From assembly GCA_035196065.1 (NCBI GenBank), contig CP136575.1, positions 277,001-341,000 of the forward strand: 64,000 nt of DNA, in the 5' to 3' direction. Under the pieces are notes generated by a model. It worked only from the letters and a program-made list of their open reading frames with translations. It did not search any database and was not told the origin of the DNA. Position numbers and translations under genes: made by a program. Within the stretch, counting starts at the first letter, position 1, and the number at the start of each line of letters is the position of its first letter. This stretch comes from Sphingobium sp. Lineage in GTDB: Bacteria > Pseudomonadota > Alphaproteobacteria > Sphingomonadales > Sphingomonadaceae. Shown piece after piece: positions 25,165 through 33,732 of this stretch.

Positions 25165-26703
25165 ATGCCATTGGCCTATACCGGATATGACTGGGCGGTG
25201 CTCGCGCTCTATGTCGGCTTGCTCGCCCTCGCCGCCTGGTGGTCGACGCGCAACCCGGCAAAAGCCGACGATTATTTCCTTGCCGGCCACCATGCCCCGG
25301 CCTGGCTGGTCGCTGTTTCAGCGCTATCTACAATGCAATCGGCGGCGACCTTTCTGGGCGCGCCAGACAACAGCTTTCGCGGCAATTGGAGCTATTTGGC
25401 GAGCAATTTTGCCGCCATCATTGCCGCCGTCTTTGTCGCGCGGCTGCTAATCCCGCGCTATTATGCCCTAGGCGTCACCACCGTCTACGAATTGCTGGAG
25501 ACCCGCTTTGACGCGACTGCAAGGCGCGCAGCGGCCGGCATGTATCTGGTCGGCCGCATCCTTGCCAGCGGGGCACGGCTTTATCTGGCGGCCATTGCCG
25601 TATCGATGATCATCTTTCTGGATGTAGAGCCGCAGCACATCATGATTGCCGCAACGCTGCTCGTCCTGTTCGGGATCGTTTTCACCCTGTTCGGCGGTCT
25701 GAATGCGGTAATCTGGAGCGATCTGGTGCAGGTCGTGCTTTATGTCGGCGGCGCGCTGATCGTGCTGGTGCTGCTTTGGAACAGCATCCCTGCCCCTGCT
25801 GCCGAAATCTGGAGCGCGCTGAGCGACCCGCCCGGCGGCGGTGACAAGTTGCAGATGTTCGATTGGTCGTTGGACTTTTCCAAACCCTTTACCGTCTGGG
25901 CAATCCTGACCGGGCTTGTTCTGCTCAACATCGGCAATGCCGGGCTGGATCAGGATACCAGCCAGCGATTCCTGGCCTGTGCCGACGCGCAGCAGGGCAA
26001 GCGCGCGCTCTATTGGTCGATGTGGATGACCATTCCTGTCGTCGCATTGTTCATGAGCATCGGTTCACTGCTCTACATCTTCTACGAACGGCCCGATCTG
26101 ATGGGCAATGGCGCGACGGCAATGCAGGGCTTTTCGGGTGAGAAGATCACCATCTTCATGTCCTATATCCTGTCTGAAATCCCGCCCGGGGTGCGCGGCC
26201 TGATCACCGTCGGCGTGATCGCGGCAGCGGCCATCAATTCAGGGCTGATATCGATGTCAGCGGTGCTGGTGAGCGATTTCTATCGTCCATGGAAGGAAGC
26301 GCGGGGCGCGCAGGTCCCGGAGCATCATTATGTCAATGCCGGGCGCATCGGCATCGTGCTGCTCGCCTTCGCGCTGCTCGCCATGTCGGTGCTCTGCTTT
26401 TACTGGCAACGCTATACCGACATGCCGCTGCTCGAATTTGTTCTGGGCGTGATGACCTTTGCCTATTCGGGCCTGTTGGGCGTCTACGCGACCGTGCTGT
26501 TTACCCGGCGGGGATCAACGCAATCAGTCATCGCAGCGCTGGCAACCGGCTTTGTCGCCATCCTGCTGCAACAACATTATGTGGTCGACAGCCTTGGCCT
26601 GCCGGCGGCGATGAAGACCCTCGCCTTTCCATGGCAGTTGTGCATCGGGGCGGGGCTGGCCTTTTTGGTGTGCATCGCGGGGCGCCCCCACCCTCAGCGG
26701 TAA
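25165..26703 (+). CDS. Sodium:solute symporter (SSS family)
   Basis: 512-aa secondary transporter with about 13-14 helices. It shows SSS hallmarks DYFLAGHHAPAWLVAVSALS near residues 38-57 and GLDQDTSQRFLACAD near the middle. The substrate is unknown. The gene converges on the NamZ gene with a 10-bp overlap. Since the MurNAc transporter of Tannerella forsythia is also SSS-like, uptake of a muramic sugar is a possible, unproven role. It is distinct from the SGLT-type symporter at 58.9 kb. Confidence 0.88.
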   Translation: MPLAYTGYDWAVLALYVGLLALAAWWSTRNPAKADDYFLAGHHAPAWLVAVSALSTMQSAATFLGAPDNSFRGNWSYLASNFAAIIAAVFVARLLIPRYYALGVTTVYELLETRFDATARRAAAGMYLVGRILASGARLYLAAIAVSMIIFLDVEPQHIMIAATLLVLFGIVFTLFGGLNAVIWSDLVQVVLYVGGALIVLVLLWNSIPAPAAEIWSALSDPPGGGDKLQMFDWSLDFSKPFTVWAILTGLVLLNIGNAGLDQDTSQRFLACADAQQGKRALYWSMWMTIPVVALFMSIGSLLYIFYERPDLMGNGATAMQGFSGEKITIFMSYILSEIPPGVRGLITVGVIAAAAINSGLISMSAVLVSDFYRPWKEARGAQVPEHHYVNAGRIGIVLLAFALLAMSVLCFYWQRYTDMPLLEFVLGVMTFAYSGLLGVYATVLFTRRGSTQSVIAALATGFVAILLQQHYVVDSLGLPAAMKTLAFPWQLCIGAGLAFLVCIAGRPHPQR

Positions 26704-27944
26704 ATCAGATAGCGCGCGCGCATTTCGCCAAAGCCGGCCAATCTGGCCTGCCATTGCTGCTGGATACTCTCAACATCCTGACCGGCCAAAATGCCTTTGC
26801 GAACGGCATCGGTGCCGGCAAGCAGGTCGAAAAAGGCAGGTTCACCTGCGCCGAACTGAAACTGGCCGGGATATAGATCATGCACCGCCTTCACCAGCGC
26901 AACCCCGGTGCGGAACGGCATGAATGTGCGCCGATCGGTCGGGATCACCCAGACACCATGGCAGGCCTGCCCGGCAAATTTGGAGAAGGTCGGGGTGAAG
27001 GACACCGGCTTGAACGCGACCCCCGGCAGGCCCGCCGCATTCATCCTTTCGGCCAGCGCCGCGCCGTCGATAAAGGGGGCGCCAATATATTCGAATGGCT
27101 TGGCACTGCCGCGCCCCTCGGAAATATTGGTGCCTTCGAACAAGGCAGCACCCGGATAGACCGAAGCGGTTTTGGGCGAGGGCATATTGGGCGAAGGCGG
27201 CACCCAAGGCAGGTCCCACGCAAAATAGGGATGCATCGCCCGCGTCCAGCCGCGCATAGCGATCACGCGCAGCCGGGTGCGCAGCTTTTCTTCCCCCACA
27301 AACATCCGTGCCAGCTCGCCCAGCGTCATGCCGTGGCGGACAGGCATCGCAAAGCTGCCGACGAAAGAGGTGAAGGTCGGTTCAAGAACTGGCCCTTCGA
27401 TCATCACCCCGCCCTGCGGATTGGGCCGATCCAGCACGATCACCTCTACACCCTCCCTTTCCGCCGCACGCAGCATGTATAAAAGGGTGGAAGAATAAGT
27501 GTAAAAGCGGGTCCCGACATCCTGAAGATCGACCAGCATCACATCGATCCCAGCCATCATTTCAGGCGTCGCTATTTTGGTTTCGCCATAGAGGCTGTGG
27601 ATCGGCAATCCGGTTCCGGCATCAACCCCCGATGCCACCTTCTCCCCCGCCTGCGCCTCGCCGCGCACGCCATGTTCGGGGCTGAACAATGCGACCAGCG
27701 CGAATCCGCTTTGGGCACGCAGCAGATCGACGCTGCTAATGCCCTTGCGATCGACACCGGTCTGATTGGTCAGCAGCGCAACCCGTTTCCCCTGCAGCAA
27801 ATCCAGCCGCTCGGTCAGCAGCACTTCAATGCCGGGGGTGATATGCTGGATGGGGACTTTTGCTACAAAAGCGGGATCAGCGGCATAAGCGTTCAAAGGC
27901 AATGCAATGGCAAGCAGTGCTGCGAAGGCGTGCCGATAATGCAT
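26694..27944 (-). CDS. namZ: Exo-beta-N-acetylmuramidase NamZ-like (DUF1343)
   Basis: 416-aa exported protein of the DUF1343/NamZ (GH171) family; characterised members release terminal MurNAc from peptidoglycan fragments. The start at ATG 27944 gives a clear signal peptide ending AYA. Conserved blocks seen are GKRVALLTNQTGVDR, LFSPEHGVRGEAQAG, DLQDVGTRFYTY, VIVLDRPNPQGG and EGTNISEGRGSAKPFE. The usual companions for MurNAc use (amidase, NagZ, MurQ) are not adjacent. Two bases separate it from the DUF3237 gene upstream, so they form an operon. Confidence 0.87.
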   Translation of the reverse strand: MHYRHAFAALLAIALPLNAYAADPAFVAKVPIQHITPGIEVLLTERLDLLQGKRVALLTNQTGVDRKGISSVDLLRAQSGFALVALFSPEHGVRGEAQAGEKVASGVDAGTGLPIHSLYGETKIATPEMMAGIDVMLVDLQDVGTRFYTYSSTLLYMLRAAEREGVEVIVLDRPNPQGGVMIEGPVLEPTFTSFVGSFAMPVRHGMTLGELARMFVGEEKLRTRLRVIAMRGWTRAMHPYFAWDLPWVPPSPNMPSPKTASVYPGAALFEGTNISEGRGSAKPFEYIGAPFIDGAALAERMNAAGLPGVAFKPVSFTPTFSKFAGQACHGVWVIPTDRRTFMPFRTGVALVKAVHDLYPGQFQFGAGEPAFFDLLAGTDAVRKGILAGQDVESIQQQWQARLAGFGEMRARYLIYR

Positions 27945-27946
27945 CC

Positions 27947-28411
27947 TCACCCGATAGCGAAAATCGAATAGACCGGGCCTGTTCGTGTCTGTTCCCCGGT
28001 GCCAACGGCAATGACATTGTTCAGCCATTGGTAACGGGGATCCCCGCATTCCAATCGCGCCACTATGGCAAGCGAATATTCGGACGGGTCCAGCAGTTCG
28101 CCTTTGCCAAAGCGCGCCATTGCCTCAGGCTCGGCCAGAAAACGCCCCTGATAGGTGAGATATATCAGCGCACCGTCGTCGCTTTGCAGCGTCAGGCGTA
28201 CGTCAATCACCATCACGCCATCGGCGCGGTTGATCACCCAGTCATTGCCGCCGGGCAACACAGTTCCATTCAGCCGGTCGCCAGAAAAAGTTCCGCCCGT
28301 GACCGGCGCAATCCGGCGTAATCCGGACGGCGTCTTCCCGATGCTGACCATCGCGGCAAAATCCACTGTCAGACTTAGGGTAACAAGCGGGCTATGTTTC
28401 AATATTGTCAT
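27947..28411 (-). CDS. DUF3237 domain protein
   Basis: 154 aa with the start at ATG 28411; longer upstream frames would run into the divergent oxygenase gene. The protein is a predicted all-beta barrel with the DUF3237 pattern: IAPVTGGTFSGDRLNGTVLP, then GGNDWVINRADGVMVIDVRL and a final VYSIFAIG. No signal peptide, so cytoplasmic. Function of the family is unknown. It is followed 2 bases later by namZ, and 48 bases separate it from the divergently transcribed Rieske gene, suggesting shared regulation. Confidence 0.78.
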   Translation of the reverse strand: MTILKHSPLVTLSLTVDFAAMVSIGKTPSGLRRIAPVTGGTFSGDRLNGTVLPGGNDWVINRADGVMVIDVRLTLQSDDGALIYLTYQGRFLAEPEAMARFGKGELLDPSEYSLAIVARLECGDPRYQWLNNVIAVGTGEQTRTGPVYSIFAIG

Positions 28412-28459
28412 TGCGGCATCGCTATCATGGCGGCACATGGGGTGCAAAGGGAGAGTATA

Positions 28460-29821
28460 ATGGATGATCTGATCGCACGCCGGCCCGGCCCTTCGGTACA
28501 GCAAGTGTTCGAAACGGACCAGAACCCGGCACCTGCCATCATGTGTGAGGAATCCCCTGCCGTCGGGCAAAGCACAGCCGACATTTCCATCGAGCGCTAT
28601 TTTTCAAAGGAATGGCATGATCGGGAAGTGGAGAAGGTGTGGCGCAAGACATGGCAGCTTGCCTGCCGGGTTGAACATATTCCCAATGTTGGCGACCATA
28701 TCGTCTATGATATCGTCCATGACTCGCTGATTGTCGTGCGCACCGGACCGCAGGAAATTCGCGCCTATGTCAATTCATGCCTCCACCGCGGCACATTGCT
28801 GCGCACAGAGGGCGGTTGCGTCAAACAGTTCCGCTGCCCGTTCCATGGGTGGACGTGGAAGCTTGATGGGTCGCTGTCGGTCATTCCCGGCCAATGGGAT
28901 TTTCCGCATGTCGACAAGGCTGCGATGAACCTGCCCGAAGCAAAGGTCGGTACTTGGGGCGGCTTTGTCTTCGTCAATTTCGATCCGGATTGCGAGCCGC
29001 TCGACAGCTATCTGGAAAATCTGCCGGAGCATTTCGCGGCATTCAATCTGGAAGACCGCTATGTCGCAGCCCATGTGGCCAAGATCATGCCGTGCAACTG
29101 GAAACTGGCGATGGAAGCCTTTGTCGAGGCCTATCATGTGCCCTTCGCACATGGACAAGTGCTCAGCTATTATGGCGACAGCAACACCCAATATGATGTC
29201 TGGCCGGGCGTTCGCCATGTCAGCCGGATGATCAGCGTGCAGGGCGTCGCCAGCCCATCCAAGCCGGCAACCACTGCCGCGCAGACCATCGAAGAGATGC
29301 GCCGCGACGTGCCATTTTTTGCCGGCAAACCCATTGAAGTGGCAGAGGGCGAAACCGCGCGGGCGAAACTGGCTGAACGCGCCAGAGAGCGAATTTCCCG
29401 CTCGATCGGGCGGGATATGTCCCAACTTTCCGATACCGAATCGCTCGACCTGATCGAATATATGCTGTTCCCCAATATGGTGCCCTGGGGCGGGCAGGCA
29501 TTGCCCATCACTTATCGTTTCCGTCCCAATGGCGACGATCCCGAAAGCTCGGTCATGGAAATCATGTTTCTGTTTTCAAAGGCACCCGATGGCAGCCATC
29601 CCGAACCGGCTAAAATGACGATGCTCGGCCTCGACCAAAAATGGGCGGACGCCCCTGAACTGGGCTCGGCCGCCATGGTTGCAGATCAGGATACCGACAA
29701 TCTGATGCGCATCCAGCGCGGCCTTCGCGCATCCAAAAAACCTGGCGTTACGTTGGCGCGCTATCAGGAAAGCCGCATCCGCCATTATCACGAAACGCTC
29801 GACGCCTATATGGCGCGATAA
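28460..29821 (+). CDS. Rieske-type aromatic ring-hydroxylating oxygenase, alpha subunit
   Basis: 453-aa oxygenase. The Rieske [2Fe-2S] ligands are CLH and CPFH (Cys107, His109, Cys126, His129). The mononuclear iron site is visible as EAYHVPFAH (His about 227 and 232) with a C-terminal acidic ligand expected. The start at ATG 28460 is behind AAAGGGAGAG. No small (beta) subunit, ferredoxin or reductase lies nearby, as with alpha-only oxygenases acting with shared electron donors. The substrate is unknown; a phenylpropionate/salicylate-type or amine substrate is possible. Confidence 0.9.
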   Translation: MDDLIARRPGPSVQQVFETDQNPAPAIMCEESPAVGQSTADISIERYFSKEWHDREVEKVWRKTWQLACRVEHIPNVGDHIVYDIVHDSLIVVRTGPQEIRAYVNSCLHRGTLLRTEGGCVKQFRCPFHGWTWKLDGSLSVIPGQWDFPHVDKAAMNLPEAKVGTWGGFVFVNFDPDCEPLDSYLENLPEHFAAFNLEDRYVAAHVAKIMPCNWKLAMEAFVEAYHVPFAHGQVLSYYGDSNTQYDVWPGVRHVSRMISVQGVASPSKPATTAAQTIEEMRRDVPFFAGKPIEVAEGETARAKLAERARERISRSIGRDMSQLSDTESLDLIEYMLFPNMVPWGGQALPITYRFRPNGDDPESSVMEIMFLFSKAPDGSHPEPAKMTMLGLDQKWADAPELGSAAMVADQDTDNLMRIQRGLRASKKPGVTLARYQESRIRHYHETLDAYMAR

Positions 29822-29832
29822 GCGGGCAAAGA

Positions 29833-29863
29833 AAAAGGGCCGGGGTTTCCCCCAGCCCTTTTG
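29833..29863. terminator. Bidirectional terminator between the Rieske gene and rplA
   Basis: AAAAGGGC (29833-29840) pairs with GCCCTTTT (29855-29862), with inner GGGG/CCCC pairing. T-runs are present on both strands. Confidence 0.85.
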
Positions 29864-29884
29864 CATTCTCGAAAATCGAGGCGA

Positions 29885-30580
29885 TTATGCGCCAGCGACG
29901 TCGGCGATGTCGACCTTCAGGCCGGGGCCCATGGTCGAGCTGACGGCGATCTTGCGGACATATTTGCCCTTCGACCCCGACGGCTTCGCTTTGATCACAG
30001 CATCAACCAGTGCGTCGAAATTCTTGCGCAGGTCGGCGTCAGAGAAGCTCTTCTTGCCAATGCCGCTGTGGATGATGCCCTGCTTTTCAACGCGGAATTC
30101 AACCTGACCAGCCTTGGCCGCTGTCACAGCAGCAGCAACATCCATGGTCACAGTGCCCAGCTTCGGGTTCGGCATCAGGCCCTTCGGACCCAGCGTCTTA
30201 CCCAAGCGGCCAACGATGCCCATCATGTCGGGCGTCGCGATCACGCGGTCATAAGCAAGATTGCCGGCCAGCATGTCTTCCATCAGGTCTTCGGCACCCA
30301 CCTTGTCGGCGCCAGCCGCGGTTGCAGCCTCGGCCTTGTCGCCACGGGCGAACACGGCAACGCGCATGTCCTTGCCGGTACCGGCGGGAAGCGAAACCAT
30401 GCCACGAACCATCTGGTCTGCGTGACGCGGATCAACGCCAAGGTTCAGCGCGACTTCGATCGTCTCGTCAAACTTGGCAGTCGCCAGTTCCTTGATGGTC
30501 TTCAGCGCTTCGTCAACGCCGTACAGCTTTTCAGCGTCAAGGGCTGCAAGCGTCTTTGCCTTTTTGGTCAGCTTTGCCAT
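29885..30580 (-). CDS. rplA: 50S ribosomal protein L1
   Basis: 231 aa, canonical length. The conserved block [17 protein letters not shown] is seen mid-protein, with [19 protein letters not shown] after it. L1 forms the mobile E-site arm and usually represses its own operon. It is 4 bases behind rplK. Unlike in most bacteria it is not followed by rplJ: it ends at a terminator facing an oxygenase gene. Confidence 0.99.
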   Translation of the reverse strand: MAKLTKKAKTLAALDAEKLYGVDEALKTIKELATAKFDETIEVALNLGVDPRHADQMVRGMVSLPAGTGKDMRVAVFARGDKAEAATAAGADKVGAEDLMEDMLAGNLAYDRVIATPDMMGIVGRLGKTLGPKGLMPNPKLGTVTMDVAAAVTAAKAGQVEFRVEKQGIIHSGIGKKSFSDADLRKNFDALVDAVIKAKPSGSKGKYVRKIAVSSTMGPGLKVDIADVAGA

Positions 30581-30584
30581 GATC

Positions 30585-31016
30585 TTAGCCCTCCACCACT
30601 TCGAGGCCCATGGCCGTAGCCGAACCTGCGATGATCTTGACCGCGGCGTCCATGTCGTTCGCGTTCAGATCCTTCATCTTCAGCGTAGCAACTTCTTCCA
30701 GCTGCGCGCGCGTGATCTTGCCGGCAGAAACCTTGCCGGGCTCTTTCGAACCCGATTTCAGGCCGAGCACCTTCTTGATCAGATAGGTCGCCGGGGGCGA
30801 CTTCATGATGAAGGTGAAGCTCTTGTCGGAGAATACGGTGATCTTGGTCGGAATCGGCGTGCCCTTTTCCATGTCGCCGGTGGCGGCATTGAACTGCTTG
30901 CAGAATTCCATGATGTTCACGCCGCGCTGACCCAGAGCAGGGCCGATCGGCGGTGAGGGAGTGGCTGAGCCGGCAGGAACCTGCAAGCCGATATAGCCGT
31001 CAATTTTCTTGGCCAT
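30585..31016 (-). CDS. rplK: 50S ribosomal protein L11
   Basis: 143 aa. The opening [20 protein letters not shown] and [18 protein letters not shown] are the L11 hallmark that binds the GTPase centre of 23S rRNA. The ribosome-binding site GAAAGGAGG is excellent. A 197-base gap separates it from nusG, long enough for an extra promoter, although none is obvious. Confidence 0.99.
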   Translation of the reverse strand: MAKKIDGYIGLQVPAGSATPSPPIGPALGQRGVNIMEFCKQFNAATGDMEKGTPIPTKITVFSDKSFTFIMKSPPATYLIKKVLGLKSGSKEPGKVSAGKITRAQLEEVATLKMKDLNANDMDAAVKIIAGSATAMGLEVVEG

Positions 31017-31190
31017 GATGGCCTCCTTTCATTCTTTCCCCGCCTTGGCCCGAACGGGCGAAGGAAGGTCAAATTAAGCGGTCAAACAGGCAACCGAAGC
31101 CACCCTCCCGCACGGGAATCCCGAATCCTGAAGACTTGGGAAGGCGCGCCGATAGGCGAAAAGCCACCGGAACGCAAGCTGCACGTCACA

Positions 31191-31206
31191 CCCGGCATTC
31201 GCCGGG
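31191..31206 (-). repeat. GC-rich hairpin just after nusG
   Basis: CCCGGC-GAAT-GCCGGG on the minus strand, 8 bases past the nusG stop. It lacks a T-run. The surrounding CACCCCGGCGAATGCCGGGTG resembles the short palindromes scattered between genes in related genomes. It could slow or stabilise the nusG-rplK transcript. Confidence 0.4.
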
Positions 31207-31213
31207 GTGAAGG

Positions 31214-31750
31214 TTATTTCATCAATTCGACTTCTTCGAAATCGAGTTCGACGGGCGTTGCACGGCCAAAGATCGAGACCGAAACCTTGACGCGGTTCTT
31301 GTCGAAATCCAGTTCCTCGACCACGCCGTTGAAGCTGGCGAACGGGCCGCTCATCACCTTTACCTGATCGCCGATTTCGTAATCGACTGCGACGCGCTTC
31401 TTCGGCGCGGCGGCCAGCTCGTCCTTGGTGTTCAGGATGCGGGCGGCTTCGGCTTCGGTAATCGGCTGCGGCTTGTTGTTCGCGCCGAGGAATCCGGTCA
31501 CCTTGGGGGTGTTTTTGACGAGGTGATAGACATCGTCGTTCATGTTCAGCTTTGCCAGAACATAGCCGGGGAAGAATTTGCGCTCGGCCTTTACCTTTTT
31601 GCCGCGGCGCACTTCGGTGACCTGTTCGGTCGGCACTTCAACCGATTCGACAAGCGCGGCGAGGCCCTTGCGCTCTGCCTCTGCGACAATCTGGTCGCGG
31701 ACCTTGTTTTCGAAACCCGAATAAGCGTGGATGATGTACCAGCGTGCCAT
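31214..31750 (-). CDS. nusG: Transcription termination/antitermination factor NusG
   Basis: 178 aa. The NGN domain begins [18 protein letters not shown] and the C-terminal KOW motif reads [20 protein letters not shown] (about residues 125-144). It couples RNA polymerase to Rho or the ribosome. It lies 40 bases after secE in the conserved secE-nusG order. Confidence 0.98.
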   Translation of the reverse strand: MARWYIIHAYSGFENKVRDQIVAEAERKGLAALVESVEVPTEQVTEVRRGKKVKAERKFFPGYVLAKLNMNDDVYHLVKNTPKVTGFLGANNKPQPITEAEAARILNTKDELAAAPKKRVAVDYEIGDQVKVMSGPFASFNGVVEELDFDKNRVKVSVSIFGRATPVELDFEEVELMK

Positions 31751-31790
31751 GTCGTTTTAGTCTTTCGGCCTGATTGAGGGCGGGGTGCGC

Positions 31791-31988
31791 TTATTGCGCG
31801 AAGCTCAAAAGCCCCTTTACCACCATGTTGAAAAAGGCATCGACGCCCAGGAAGAAGATGGCAAGAATGATCGTCATGATCAAAACCATGATCGCGGTCT
31901 GCGTGGTTTCCTGACGGGTCGGCCATACGACCTTGCCGATCTCGGCACGCACCTGACGAATGAATTCACCCGGGCTATTCTTTGCCAT
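31791..31988 (-). CDS. secE: Preprotein translocase subunit SecE
   Basis: 65-aa, single-membrane-helix form of SecE. The start at ATG 31988 gives MAKNSPGEFIRQVRAEIGKV; the amphipathic helix with the conserved VVWPTRQET precedes the membrane helix (about residues 31-55). It stabilises SecY. Usually tRNA-Trp stands just upstream; here an MFS transporter gene lies between them. Confidence 0.95.
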   Translation of the reverse strand: MAKNSPGEFIRQVRAEIGKVVWPTRQETTQTAIMVLIMTIILAIFFLGVDAFFNMVVKGLLSFAQ

Positions 31989-32127
31989 GTCCAGTTCCTG
32001 TAATCGCGCCCACCGGATAGCCGCCATCGCTCTCGGTATCAGGCCGGGAGCGATATAGGTTCCGATTTCGGAAAGACCAGCCCTTTAGCGGGGTTTATAC
32101 AGAGTCGCAAGCCGCTTCAGATCGGGC

Positions 32128-33471
32128 TTAGCTGATTGGTTTTGCAGGGCGCAGATTGCCCAGCCGCTGATTGACCATCCCCTCGTTCCGCAACAGCAGC
32201 GCGACGATTCCCATCAATCCCCATCCGATTGGCGGCAGTGTCAGGAACAGCCAGCGGATCACGTCGTCGCTCGCCTCTGGGCGGGCCGCGTCGAAACCGT
32301 AAAGCCCGAGCAGCGCATAAGTGATGCCCACTGCGATGGCATTGCCGAATTTCTGCAACAAGTTGGTCAGCGCATAAAGGAATGCGGTGCGATCCCGACC
32401 GCAGCGGGCGCGATCATGCGGCGCGATGTCGGCAATCATGCCATGGATGAAAATCAGCCCCATAAAACCCGACCCGAGCCCCATTGAAAAAAGCAGCGCG
32501 GCCAAAAATACGCCGGGCGGCAAAGCCCAAGCGATAAGCAGCAGCGTAATTAGCCACAGGCAATTGCACGCCATGGCAACAGGCTTGCCCAGCCTCCGGG
32601 CAATCTGGATCCACGCCGGTGTGGCAATCGCCCCGCCGATGAAAGTTCCGAACAACAGCAGCGCGCCCTGCGCATCGAGCCGCAAATAGCCGTCGGCAAA
32701 GAAGATGAAGGTCGCCGTAAGGCTGCCGAAGGAAAAAGCCCCCAATATCTGGGCGAGCCAGACCAGCAGCAGCGGGCGCATTTTAAGGCTTACCTTGATC
32801 TCCGCGCGCCAGCCGATCCCGGGTTCCGGCACAATCGCGCGCGGCGGCAGGCGGTGTATCGCCCATAAAGCAAGCGGCAGCGCAAACAGCAGCAGCCCGA
32901 CATAGGCCAGGATACGCCCTTGCAGGTCGAGCCCGGGGATCAGCGCCTGCGCCAATGCCGGGGAGGCAAAGGCGAGGATCAGCACCAGCTTTGCCCCAAA
33001 TTCCCGATTGCCGAAAATGCGCGCACTATCATCCGCATTACGCGCCAGTGCCGCGCCCCAGGCGCAATGGGCGACATCGTAAAGGCTGAAGCAGGAATAG
33101 AAGAGCAGCAGCAGGGGCAGCAACATCCAGAAAGGCATGCTGTCCCCCATAGTCACCAGGATCGCCAGCAGCAGCGCCAGCGGGACCGATGCCCGCAACA
33201 TCCAATCGCGATAGGGCGATGCGCCTTTGGACTTGCGGTCAATCAGCGTGCCGATCAACGGATCGACAAGGCCATCCCACAAGGTGCTGAGCGAAAAGAG
33301 CAGCCCGACCAGCGCCACCGGAATGGTGCCGCCTGATGCAATGAAGGGCGGCAGATAAACCGAAAAGGGAAGCCCTAATATCGCAACCGGCCCAATCGCG
33401 GCGGCATAGGTCGCAACGGTGCGGCGGCCAAGCGGCTGTTCAGCCACGACCGCAGCCTTGAAGCCAGCCAT
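32128..33471 (-). CDS. MFS transporter, glycoside-pentoside-hexuronide (GPH) type
   Basis: 447-aa, 12-helix permease with features of the GPH/MFS_2 family: GTLIDRKSKGASPYRDW near residues 75-91 (loop 2-3 motif) and SCFSLYDVAHCAWGAAL. The family imports sugars or glycosides with cations; the substrate here is unknown. It lies on the same strand between tRNA-Trp and secE, interrupting that conserved neighbourhood. A C-terminal NQRLGNLRPAKPIS tail is cytosolic. It could be cotranscribed with the tRNA, 120 bases upstream. Confidence 0.85.
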   Translation of the reverse strand: MAGFKAAVVAEQPLGRRTVATYAAAIGPVAILGLPFSVYLPPFIASGGTIPVALVGLLFSLSTLWDGLVDPLIGTLIDRKSKGASPYRDWMLRASVPLALLLAILVTMGDSMPFWMLLPLLLLFYSCFSLYDVAHCAWGAALARNADDSARIFGNREFGAKLVLILAFASPALAQALIPGLDLQGRILAYVGLLLFALPLALWAIHRLPPRAIVPEPGIGWRAEIKVSLKMRPLLLVWLAQILGAFSFGSLTATFIFFADGYLRLDAQGALLLFGTFIGGAIATPAWIQIARRLGKPVAMACNCLWLITLLLIAWALPPGVFLAALLFSMGLGSGFMGLIFIHGMIADIAPHDRARCGRDRTAFLYALTNLLQKFGNAIAVGITYALLGLYGFDAARPEASDDVIRWLFLTLPPIGWGLMGIVALLLRNEGMVNQRLGNLRPAKPIS

Positions 33472-33591
33472 TGAGAATGACGATTGGAAATGCCTTGCCG
33501 GTCAACCGGCTGCCTTTGTCGATACTGTAACCTTCGGCATCTGTGTCCGCCGGATTACGCCATATTTCAAGACAGGATTTCCCAAAGGAAA

Positions 33592-33667
33592 TGGCAGGGG
33601 TGACAGGATTCGAACCCGTGGCCCTCGGTTTTGGAGACCGATGCTCTACCAGCTGAGCTACACCCCT
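33592..33667 (-). tRNA. trpT: tRNA-Trp (CCA anticodon)
   Basis: Minus-strand cloverleaf: acceptor AGGGGTG pairs with CACCCCT; D-arm GCTCAGCTGGTAGAGC; anticodon stem TCGGT/ACCGA around CTCCAAA, giving CCA; T-arm with GTTCGAATC; discriminator G and an encoded CCA end. The total is 76 bases. Confidence 0.97.
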
Positions 33668-33732
33668 GCAGATTCGCATCTGCGAAGACCCGCGCCCTTA
33701 GCGGGTGAATGAGAAAGGGGCAAGCGCTTCAA

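Noticed and set aside
18217-29884. The accessory block inside the ribosomal cluster as a genomic island
   Set aside because: No integrase, insertion sequence, direct repeats or obvious base-composition break was seen; the genes resemble normal sphingomonad content.
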